Shown one piece after another: positions 1 to 12,671 of a stretch of DNA of 64,000 nucleotides. Source of the DNA: Patellaria atrata CBS 101060 (Eukaryota; Ascomycota; Dothideomycetes; Patellariales; Patellariaceae); the NCBI GenBank assembly GCA_010093705.1, contig MU006096.1, forward strand, positions 1,111,908 through 1,175,907, read 5' to 3'. Under the pieces are notes generated by a model. The model was not told the DNA's origin. It searched no databases and saw only the letters and a list, made by a program, of their open reading frames with translations. The translations under genes were made by a program, and so were the position numbers. Numbering within the stretch: the stretch's first letter is position 1; each line of letters starts with the position of its first letter.

Positions 1-2849
<2,849 letters not shown>

Positions 2850-3169
2850 GTTGATATACTGTTAGTTTTGATATCGACAGGTTGATTCTGACTGGAAGGT
2901 TTGGATTTTGTTGAAAGATTGAGGGGTGAGTAGGGGGACGCGCACCGAGCTTAGTCAAACGCGTCAAAACGCGTCTTTCAATTAAGCCCCAATTCGGACA
3001 AGCTCACTCTTCCCTTTTCATAAGTGCAACCTAAAATACCTTAACTACCTCGCACCGTCCGTTCTACAGTACAGTAGTATTTCTAAGGCAACTACCTAGC
3101 ACACAGGGCTCGAGGTATGTAAGTTAAAGCTTAGTGATCAAACATACTGGCCAACCTACAGGCAATTTA
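2850..3169. other. Intergenic, MCM6 promoter side
   Basis: No coding potential recognised. It holds the MCM6 promoter with two ACGCGT boxes, plus a TACAGTACAG motif near 3065. Confidence 0.7.
2959..2974. promoter_or_regulatory. Pair of MluI cell-cycle boxes (MCB)
   Basis: Two perfect palindromic ACGCGT hexamers at 2959-2964 and 2969-2974, exactly 10 bp apart, 110-125 bp upstream of the MCM6 ATG. In yeasts this is the binding site of MBF (Mbp1/Swi6), which drives G1/S transcription of replication genes including MCMs. The match of motif, spacing and target gene makes a regulatory role likely. Confidence 0.8.
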
Positions 3170-4547
3170 CTTTGAGCCTCTTAAACCTCCCCATCGAATT
3201 AATAGAACTTATAGTTGGCTCATTGGACTGACGATCTCCTAGATCTACGATTATGATGCAGGACTCTCAATTCGAAGGCTTGGCCGTCTTTCATCAAGAC
3301 ATTCTTCAGTTGCCGTCAACACTTGCTCTCCCCGACATGGCCTGCAGAATCCGGTTGATATTTCCACCTCTGATTTAGGGAAGCATCTTCATATCGTTAT
3401 CATCGGCCCAATGAATGTTAGAGATGACTAATCAGTCGACTTCCAATCTAGGAATCGAGAGAGAGAAAGGAGATTCATACGCTATATGAATGAAGAGATA
3501 TGTATGCAGAGATCTGGTACTGATCGCCAAATGCTCACGTGTGCCTTTCCAAACCTCCCAAATTTTAGAGTACTGTATATTGGAGATTGGGATCCCACAA
3601 ATAATGTTTATGGCATGACGGTAGCGACTTATGGGTTCATGATGATGTTGATAAAGAATTGGTATCATTCGACTAAGAGCTATAGAATCTTTTGCGGCTC
3701 TGTGGAGAAGCTGTTTACGACGGCTCTATACGCAGCAAGAGATGTCCATATATCACTCGAAGCTCTGGTTATCCACCCCTCTCTTCCCATCAAGTCATGC
3801 GAATCGCGCCTGATTCTTCCCACGTGGGACTTACACTCGCTCAAGCATACAATCGGCAACCTTAGAACTTTAAGTTTATCGCTTGGAACCCAAGACGTAT
3901 CACAATCCAGGCACCTCAAATATTTTACATCCTCCTTACGCAAATTTCTCGAAAGCACACCAGAAATCACTGATTTCAGCCTCCAGATGAAGTTTTTCAG
4001 TGACTTGGATGTGTTCTTTACCAATCTCTCTCTTAGTGTGGAAAAGAAATGGCTGCTGTCTAAGTTACGTTCTTTCAGCTTGCTCGATTGTTCCATCAAT
4101 AAATTGCCTTTTTCCCAATTCATTCTCAACTTCAAAGAATCTCTGAGGACCCTCTGTACGGAGTGGGTTGACTTCACGTGTGCAGAAAACTAGGAACTCT
4201 TCCTGGCGGACTTACGGGATTCCTTTTCTCTCACTTCTCTCAATCTAGATAAAGTCTCCGCAAATAGAAAACGGTCAATAAACTTCAAGGAACCCGAAGG
4301 GTACGAGGGTAATATACACGATGTGCAACTCATAGCGCGGTCCTCCATATATTGTAAAGGATCGCACATCAACAAGTTCCTCAATGATGTGATAGAGAAC
4401 ATCGATTACCACTCCCCCTACCCTACCACCCCCAAGAAAGGAGAGGATGATGGAGATTATGACGACGAGGAGCAACATTTCACAAACATCAATATGGCGA
4501 CCCACCATGCAGATATGGCGAACCCCTTAAAGTTGGTATCTTATTGA
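3170..4547 (+). pseudogene. Broken F-box protein gene
   Basis: A decayed gene of a fungal F-box protein family. The F-box core LPIELIELIVGSLD starts near 3187. A one-base shift is needed to continue as DDLLDLRL, then a stop and CRTLNSKAWPSFIKTFF follow. Another frame gives DISTSDLGKHLHIVIIGPMN at about 3355-3415, again ending in a stop. An open stretch of 235 codons (3486-4193) has Leu-rich, LRR-like composition (TIGNLRTLSLSL, LSKLRSFSLLDCSINKL) and ends in a TAG. The same frame then stays open to 4547 (ELFLADLRDSFSLTSLNLDK), which suggests a premature stop. At least four lesions are visible. F-box proteins link targets to SCF ubiquitin ligases. The longest open stretch could still be translated, or some breaks could be introns, but no good splice sites were seen around the stops. 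Confidence 0.72.
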
Positions 4548-5179
4548 TTTAACGATGATGGAAGCTTCAAAACTTGCCTACAAGCCTGTAATGCATTGGT
4601 TATAGTGTATTATTTCAAGTATTTTAGTATACATCTCTCAATTTCAAGTGCAGAGCATCCTACAACGGAAGATTTCATCGACTGCTGCGATACGCCGTTA
4701 GTTCCAATGGACTTAAATCAACGATACGTTATGAGACTTTGGTTCACAATTAAAAAACTATCTAATCCGAAGAAGGATGTCCAGTGCTCAATTCACTGTC
4801 AGCAAAGGTCCTATATGCTCCTTCAAAGACAGGTTGGTCATACCTGTTTTTACTCCATATGAAATTTTGTTTTTGCGTTCCATATACCGCATCATCTTTT
4901 CAGCATTTTTCCTGAGCATCGCATCGGGGAAAGTTTTAGGGTTCAGCAACTTTTGGTCGGTACCATCAACACACCAGGACGACGCAAGAACAAATTGGGA
5001 GACTGAAGCACTCTGGCCCGCTTTTAGGAGATTCTATACCCCCTGTAAAGCCCCAAGTCCCCTGACTCTGACACTCTCGGTATTGTTGTTTGGACGGTTT
5101 AAGCATAAGCGCACGATACCCGCAACCCCTATTCAGACTTAGCAAGTCCTCACACAGAAGACGCAAGAACACTACCTTT
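4548..5179. other. Intergenic, no gene recognised
   Basis: Only short unconnected open frames on both strands. None has recognisable motifs or a plausible spliced continuation. Confidence 0.6.
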
Positions 5180-5345
5180 AATAACCTCGTTAAAACTATA
5201 TCTATCCGCCATCACACTCACGGTGGCAAACTCAAAGCTCCCCCCATACCTCTCAAAAAGTTCATTAAACCATTCCTTCTGCTTCGCCGCCCGGGACGTC
5301 ACACGGACTTTATACCCGAACTTGCCTCGTTGACGTAGCCGAACA
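5180..5345 (-). pseudogene. Possible relic of an extended short-chain reductase
   Basis: On the minus strand a 40-codon stretch reads FGYKVRVTSRAAKQKEWFNE, LFERYGGSFEF, then a segment ending EVIKG. This resembles the start of the NAD(P)-dependent aldehyde/dihydroflavonol reductase group, where GYKVRGTVRS follows the Rossmann glycine motif and DAI/EALKGV follows later. The preceding glycine motif and the following HVASP-type segment are absent or unreadable, and the frame closes on both sides. It looks like an isolated exon-sized fossil. The similarity is short and from memory, so a chance match is possible. Confidence 0.4.
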
Positions 5346-6159
5346 TGACGTTGAGGATCCCGTACTTGGTTGTCGGGTAGGCCGAAGTGATGGTCGTTGC
5401 CGAGACCGTACGGGGACTGTTGAACGAGACCGTTGATTGATGTGTACTGTACAATCGGTCGAGGATATCGTGGAGAATATCCAGGTTGTTAGTGGTCGTA
5501 CGACGTGGGCCGAACCCTACCGTTGGGGAGTAATGTCGTACGAAAGCATCGTCATGTTACGACAGTCATCCTTTATCGAATCGTCGCATGTATACTGTAC
5601 GACTACTGGCGCTTATTTAACGGAAGCTGAGCGTATAAAAATAGGAGAATTCCTGGCCTCGGTTTACATTAGACGTTAATAGGATCTGTTAAGTACATAA
5701 AATCATGATATTGTAAAACACATTGGATACCTCGGGACACAACCCCTTACAAATCATAACGTGCTCGGAAACGGCCGAGACTCATTGAGTCCCCATTGCA
5801 TTATGAAACCTAGAAGGTCTAGGGAGTGGTGACTTGTCATCCTACCCCCGAACCTGAAATGCCGGTAGCTCAGATTAGAAATATAAAAGTATAATATTTA
5901 AGAAATTTAAGGGAGTTAATGAACTTGAAAATTTTTTGAATTTAAGACCAGAACTAGAGAAATTTATATATCTTACACCTAGCTTACCCCTTTACTGATT
6001 AAGAGGAGAGTTGTAATTGTATCTCTTCTATTTGCACCAGCTTCACGACCACTTCCGCACACAGCAGTCGTAATAGCAACCTTCCATTCATATAAGAGCG
6101 TGCCACAAACACAACTCGGCTCTAGATTTTGGAACTTAAAACGAACCACACCCTAATGC
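5346..6159. other. Intergenic, AT-rich toward the right
   Basis: One GTACTGTAC palindrome at 5444-5452 and no convincing gene. The right half holds the 3' flank of the MFS transporter. Confidence 0.6.
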
Positions 6160-7732
6160 TTAAGCGTCTCCAGCCACCTTACTCAACAAACTCGGCCTCC
6201 CACCAATATACAACCATGACACAACGGCCGTGACGAGACAGACGCCTGCAACGACGAGATTCATATTCCCATACCCAATACTATCCTTCAGGTGTCCCGA
6301 GATGAGCGGTCCAGCAGCCAATCCAGCGCTAAAAACCGCAGAGTTGATCCCGTACAGCTGGGCATAGGGTCCTTTGCTGCCGAATACTTCAGGGTTCATG
6401 GCGTAGTATCTCTCAGTCACGGCGCCGGACTCGACGATCGGAGGGGTGCCGATGAGCGCGAGCCCGAAGCCGTTCAGGGCGAGGAGGGAGGCGTAAAGGG
6501 CTATTTGCTTGGTTCCGCCTGGGTGCACCAGCCGGAGGAGAATGAACATGGGCGTGGCGTATAGGTAGCCGATGACGGAGGCTCCTTTGGTGCCGTATTT
6601 GTCGACGGCCCAGCCTACAAAGGGGCCGAGTAGAAGATCTGTACCCCCGGGCCCGAGAAATAGGAGGCCTGCTTTCAAGGAGTCGAAACCGAAGTAGTCC
6701 CTCGCGACTGTAGGGATGGTGGCGTCGAAACTACCGAGGATGAAGGCTTGCACGAAGGTTTGCCAGGTTGCTGCAATGAGTGCCGGGTCTTTGAAGCAGA
6801 TTAGGATGGGGAACTGTTTTATCCATTTGGAGTGCTGTTCTGGGAGGCGGTAAGGCGAGTCCTCGCGCTCTTCATTGGAGAGGAGAGGAGACTCTTCGTC
6901 GGTGGCTCCGTCAGTTGAACTGTATACTCTGTCTCCCTCATCGTTCGCCGATGTGGTGGATTCAACATCGGCGTCATGTACCGAGCTAGTTTCCGACTCT
7001 GAGGACTGATAATAATCCGCATATCTCCTAGCAACTTTCTTTTCAATAACAAGTAATCGCATGAAGAAATCGATAGCTAAGAGAGATGCACCTAGGCCGA
7101 ACACTCCTGAGTAACCAGACGCTCTGTAAAGCGCACCGCCTAAGACGGGCGCTGTTAGGGTTCCAATACCAATGAAACTAAAGATCTATTTCCATCAGCA
7201 TCGACAAACTGAATCAGTTCTGCAAACTTACGGTACCAATGGCTTTCCCCATGTTTTCAGGCCCCACTGTCTCTAAGCACATTGCAAGACCAAGTGTCCA
7301 GACAATTGCTCCACTAACCCCCTGAAGGACTCTAGCGAGAGCAAGAGCCGCTACAGTTTGACCAGCAGCAAACATAAGCGTACCAGTTAACAAAAGGACG
7401 AGGCCTGCCATAAACGGGATCTGGCGGGAAGTTATCTTGTCTGCAGCCCACCCAACGATCGGTGATGCTATGACAGTAGAGGCTCCGTAAATAGCAAGCA
7501 AGTTCGAGACTTGGGACTGTATCTGGTCCGGTCCAAGATGGATCCGGTCTTCTAGCATGAACGGAGTGACAGGGACAACGAGAGCGTAGAGAAAGATATC
7601 CGTAAACATGCCAATTCCTATGGAACTGATGATGAAGAATGTATTTGAGCGCCAATGGAGGCCCCACGGTGGTGTTTCATAGTGCCCGAATGCTATGGAG
7701 CGTTTCCAGCCGGTTGAGATATATCCTCCCAT
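6160..7732 (-). CDS. MFS transporter, DHA1/VMAT-like
   Basis: Predicted proton-coupled antiporter of 508 residues. Two exons, 7732-7232 and 7185-6160, flank a 46-bp intron (GTAAGT donor); the joined reading is GTIFSFIGIGTLTAPVLGG. Visible family marks are motif A-like GWAADKITSR in the first cytoplasmic loop, LALARVLQGVSGAIVWTLGL in the fourth to fifth helix, and a second motif A-like GWAVDKYGTKG in the C-half. A long acidic, Ser-rich loop (about residues 200-260, ending DEESPLLSNEE) lies between the two six-helix halves, as in fungal DHA1 carriers; the DEESPLL type of motif may direct vacuolar sorting. The start is the ATG of MGGYISTGW, because the upstream in-frame codon is TTG. The substrate cannot be deduced, and no biosynthetic cluster surrounds it. 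Confidence 0.88.
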
Positions 7733-9601
7733 TTTTGAGATCTTCAAGCGACTGGTGGATGTAATGAAAATGAAGTGGTTTATATGATTGATTTTGTTCT
7801 AACAGTTCTTAGAAGTAGCATCTCGGTGAATAGCGAAAGCTATAACATGTTAATACGGGAAATAAGCTTGATGAGGAAGGCAGTACACACTTGTACGTAG
7901 TGAAAAGAGAAAGTCAATATGAACCTCGCCCTACGTACGCCCTTCAAATGTACGCCAGCTTTTACCTCTATATGTGAAACAAATCTACCAAATGTACAGT
8001 TAATGCGAGATGTGTACCTGATATATGTACCGTTTACACCCACTATATAATGGCCGTTAAAATTCGAGCTGAAGAGTAAAACGGTGGCGTACAGTAATTC
8101 TGACCGTTCACGGTGACCGTATTGTTGGTCTATGACTGCATCATGCGTAGAGCGAAAACCATAAGGGTAATTCGCTAGCTGAGAGATGAATTATACTTGG
8201 TATTAGAGAGTCATTCATATAAATGACTTTCAATTGGCCCTGGAAGTATTTTTAGGACGTATTTCATGTACTTTTTCTGTCCGCCACCGAATGTAGGAAG
8301 GAAGCACGGTTCGGCTCTTCCTTTCGTCTAGCACGCAAACATTTCGGACCAATGTAGGATTTTATCGGCCCGTTTGAGCATACTGGATGGTTAAACGCAT
8401 ATTCTTAGGAATATCAGTAGTAGCAGAAAACATTCATATATACCCACTACTCTAGAACTACAACCGACAGTTGGAATGAAAGTTCACGGTCTCCATCCAC
8501 CAGCTCGGAGGTTGTCCCCACAACCTCATCAACACCTGAAAACACCTGCTCCGATGCCCCATCCCCAAATGCTCCTATTGACAATATAGACCCTCATCAT
8601 GCCCACGCTACGACGCCTATAGTCCCCCTTCAATGCAAATCGTGGAACTTAAACGGGGCAAGACTGCGATCGTATCAGCAACTCCTCCTATACGCAAAAA
8701 CGAGAGAATGAACCAACCGCGCCACAGGACGCACAAGTCTTCGAACCACTGCTGGGCGTATTGCATTTTGGGCAGGCCGAGGTATGCATCTTGCAAGCTT
8801 CTTTCGGGGATATGTAGTTTGATAGTTCCGCTGAAGTGGGTGCAGAGCTTTGATATTGCAACTGAGGTCGAGTTTGGATTTTAGGGATTGATAGCGGGGT
8901 AGGTAATTCAGTCAGGGAGGGCTAGACCTCCAACTTTATAGGATACTTATACTACAGATCGGGAGTGGCCGATGGGAGGTCCATGTGATCGAGTTTTAGC
9001 TGCTATAGGTGGGGTGCATTAAGGTTAAGGTAAGGATAGCTATCGGGAGCAATGGAAAAGCACTTTGGTATTATCGGTGAGGTTTAAGGTCATGGGTTCA
9101 CGAAATTATCCTTATAGTGAGATGATGTGCGATGATCGTTTGTTAAATCAAATGGGTACAAGTACGAGGATAAGGTATTCATGTAGCAGCTATGTTAGGA
9201 ACTGTGCTATAACCCCCTGATATGGTTCTCCTGAACCAGCGTAAGTCATCTCTTCCAACACTTTACCGTCAGTTCGCAAGATTAGAGTGAGAAATCGGAA
9301 GTAAGGTTTTTGTGGACAGAGAAAGACATCGTCATAGTATTCAAAGCTTGATGTGTGGTTATGTACTTGCAGACTCCAAATTCTATGCAAACGATTCCAC
9401 GGTTACAATAGGGCAAGATACAACTCCATAGTGCACCCATTTGCATGCAATACTCCCTGACTCCAGAGCCAATGATGAACAAAGATAGAAATGCTATTCA
9501 TAAACTTTTCGAGAACCTCTCGCTAGAATGCAGACATGGACTCGTTATGGACATATAGAATATTTATAGACAAGAAGGATGGATAATTTTGTGATTCAGA
9601 A
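7733..9601. other. Long intergenic stretch, no supported gene
   Basis: Only short frames. The minus-strand stretch 9390-9190 (65 codons, LRTDGKVLEEMTYAGSGEPY) has protein-like composition but starts at TTG, and I found no convincing flanking exon. Treat it as non-coding unless transcripts appear. Confidence 0.55.
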
Positions 9602-11047
9602 TCAGAAATGCGAACTCCACCTGAGACTAGCGTCTCTGGGAACCCAGAAGTCTTCGCTTTCACTATACAATTCCAGATCTTCGTTGGAGTTGTTAGGAGG
9701 GAGTTTTATTCGTGCTTCGATGGCGGGTGCAGAGACAAATCTAGACTTGAGTAGAGCTCTTGGATCTACCAGATCCTGTAGGATGTTAAGAGAGCTGTCC
9801 CGGACCATCAGTTGGTGTGAATTTGTGTCTTCTTTTCGGCGCATGTCGGTTCTGTGAAAGTTTTCATCAAATGGAGTCGAATCTTTAACTGGTACTGGTA
9901 TGGATTCGCTGGATAAAATAGTTGAAAGGACCTTGCGTGATCTTCGTCGATGGAGCTCGGGGATTACAGCATGATCAGCTGCATCTGTACCTTCAAGTAC
10001 CTGGAGTTGATGTTCGTATCCTGGGCCTGGCGTATAGAAGACAGATTCAGTCGAGTCGCCAGATCGTTCGGAAGTTGTTCGAGCCATCGATTTGCTCGAG
10101 CGCTTCTCACCAAGATGAGGCTCAGATGTTATCGGTGAGCTTGATTCCATATCTCGTTTCCGATATTGTTTATCCAAAGTATCCTCGCTGCCTACCATAG
10201 TTGACTCGTCCGTCTGAGTTCTCCTTAATGACTCCTCAAGGAGTTTCTCGCTGACCCGCTGCCGTAACGTCGGTTCAAAGTGAGTACGACTACTTGCTCC
10301 GCTTCCACTTCGACTCCGGTTTGAATAGGCTCCGTCTGCTTTACTACTCATGAATTTGGGGGGTGGTGGGCGTTGGATCATCCACCGAGTGTCCTCTACG
10401 CCTAGTGGCATGCTGACTACCGGAGGGTGAAGGTCATTAACAGGGGCATTCGTGAAGCTAATAGAACGACGAGTAGTCGTACGAGCAGTGGGAGGCCTCG
10501 ACACACCGGGGACCATGACGAAAGATCCGGCCGAGCTGGCAGTGAACGAACGAGCCGTCCTCGTCGTATTACCACCTATACGCCAGCTGGATCCCTCACT
10601 TCGTTGATGATCAATCCTTCCGCTGTTAGCGGTAACCCCTGTACCATCTAAGCCAATCCGGGAGTACGACGAAGGAGAGTTATGGTTGAAGTGCATGTTA
10701 ACACTACTTCCATTGGCGCTTTCCAGACTGCCCTGAGTTCCAGCTGACGTCAGACCCCTTGAGCTATTTGTTCGACTCCTTTTGCTCTTTCTGGGAGCCG
10801 GTCCCGGTCCAGCATCTATTTCAGCCTGCCAATATGGATTCGTAGCAAATGGTGCTGGTTGATGATATAGATCTGGTTGCTCCATTTGCAATTGACCATT
10901 TTGTTCTCTGGATTTCTTCGCTTGTCTTCTCCGTCTCCTCTTACCAGCATACTCAGCCCAGGGTGTACAAGCAACGTAGTAGAAAAGGGCCGACTGAGCC
11001 CCTCGTAGTAACCAGTTACCAGGATGTTTTTGTTCGGTCGAAGGCAT
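9602..11047 (-). CDS. Conserved fungal protein of unknown function, largely disordered
   Basis: A single uninterrupted frame of 481 codons with an ATG start. The N-terminus, NWLLRGAQSALFYYVACTPW followed by the very basic GKRRRRRQAKKSREQ, looks like a membrane-associated or amphipathic segment next to a nuclear-localisation-like cluster. The N-terminal block is the part most likely to be conserved. The rest is low in hydrophobics and rich in Ser, Arg, Thr and Pro (GSFVMVPGVSRPPTARTTTR, QRPPPPKF), with many potential phosphorylation sites, and ends in an acidic patch ELYSESEDFWVPRDASLRW. I do not recognise a named domain and assign no function. The gene lies head-to-tail with SYF1 on the same strand, with a long gap between. 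Confidence 0.82.
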   Translation of the reverse strand: MPSTEQKHPGNWLLRGAQSALFYYVACTPWAEYAGKRRRRRQAKKSREQNGQLQMEQPDLYHQPAPFATNPYWQAEIDAGPGPAPRKSKRSRTNSSRGLTSAGTQGSLESANGSSVNMHFNHNSPSSYSRIGLDGTGVTANSGRIDHQRSEGSSWRIGGNTTRTARSFTASSAGSFVMVPGVSRPPTARTTTRRSISFTNAPVNDLHPPVVSMPLGVEDTRWMIQRPPPPKFMSSKADGAYSNRSRSGSGASSRTHFEPTLRQRVSEKLLEESLRRTQTDESTMVGSEDTLDKQYRKRDMESSSPITSEPHLGEKRSSKSMARTTSERSGDSTESVFYTPGPGYEHQLQVLEGTDAADHAVIPELHRRRSRKVLSTILSSESIPVPVKDSTPFDENFHRTDMRRKEDTNSHQLMVRDSSLNILQDLVDPRALLKSRFVSAPAIEARIKLPPNNSNEDLELYSESEDFWVPRDASLRWSSHF

Positions 11048-12671
11048 CGTGAAGAAACGAAGTATGGAAAAGGACCTATGTCGGCGTTCGATCCAGTCGA
11101 CCGGTTCTTGTGCATACAGAGGTGTAAGGTAGGATACAAAGCGTGAGATGTTGTATATTAAACCGTCTATGATGTTGTGTATATAGTTGAGGGAGGATTG
11201 AGGGAGTAATCAAGTTGTGATTGTCATACAGCCCACAAAGCCATGCCTTCCTCATCGGCGGTCGAGATCTGACCATTGGAAGGCGAGTGGAAGATCTTCT
11301 AGAAGGTGTAAGCCTTCAAAAGGAAGGTGTTGTAACGTAGCGTACATCCAGCGTACCCCTCGAATGGGTGAAGCGAGCATCGACGTGGTCCACCGGAGGC
11401 GCGGGATTATTGATGTAACGGTACCGCAGTGATTTGTCCGCTAATCGAGCAGGTCGATCTACGTCTTTACACAGTGTACAGTAGTGGTATCCCATGATAA
11501 AATAGTAGTGCAACATGTCTAGTTCAGCGTTTCTCATATATGGAAAGTATGTTAGATTCAACTTAGACTATGAGATAGTCGTTAAGAAAAAGATCGTTCT
11601 ACGGATGTCCACAACGTCCGCAATGCAGGGCCGTCGCCAAGCCACCGTAGCCATTCACGTGATATTAATCAGCCTATTATTCATATTTGACGTGCTAACG
11701 TTAGCAAGTCGCTCTTATATTGTAGTATACATAACTAGTATATTATAGCGAGTTTCAAAGACCAGAAACAGCTGGAGTTTGAGTGTTTTCTATTTGAATT
11801 CACGTGCTTTGATTAAGGGAACCCCCGGTGTGCGGATGAACTCCTTGTAAAGATTTCCTCCGTAAATCGTTGACCATCAAGCGGTCCAAACAATCTTCCG
11901 ATGTATGGTATTGTCTTGAAACATCTCGGGTAGAGTTTTGAGTCCCCCTGTATTGTGGAGTTGAACTGTAATCTGACGTCGAGATCTGGCATGAACCACT
12001 GTCCTCAGACTTGTAATATTCGGTCAGTCATCAGTCACTCGATATTCCGAACAGTTAGGATGGATTGAACTTAATCGATGGATGACTAGCATTGGTGAAT
12101 ATGCCGAAGCTGAGGTGAATAATGTTAGCAGGAGAGGACAGTTGATCTAACTCGGGATTGTAAGTAGATATGAATGGTTTCGATGTAGTGTGTCCAGTCC
12201 CCATGATAGAACCAGTAGTCTGAAAGTATAAACAATCCCCTTACATCTCAGCATAAAGCCCCGAACCTCAAAAAAACACCCTGCTATATTTGTCCAGAAA
12301 TTCAGCGATATCTCATCCGCTTCGAAAAGATCGCAAGTCAAAATCTTATAGAAGAGAAGGAAGTGGGTTGATAAGAAGACATATAAACCATCAATACAAA
12401 GGAGAATGTAAAGAGCAGAGAATGTGCGATCCCAAACTATAACCCTCCTCGTACTCATGAAGCCAAACCTACTATGCCATAAAAGAATTATGAAAAAATG
12501 GTAACCGACTCAAGCTGCACGCTCGAGAGAGAAAAGCCCACAAACGCCCTAAATGCGCCACGAAAATATGAAAGGCTCGTGGGCCAACGGCTAAGTTGCT
12601 AAAGCCGCTATCGTACAACCAGTCCCCAATGAATACTCCAGAAATGCAGATAGAAATAATTGAGGCCCAGT
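11048..12671. other. Intergenic between the unknown gene and SYF1
   Basis: No recognised gene. A minus-strand frame at 12458-12147 (103 codons, ATG start, with a hydrophobic stretch LYILLCIDGLYVFLSTHFLL) is the only candidate; it has no known relatives to my knowledge and is probably chance. Confidence 0.55.

Noticed and set aside
3680-4177. 165-codon minus-strand frame across the F-box remnant
   Set aside because: Antisense to the Leu-rich repeat-like region, with no motifs of its own.
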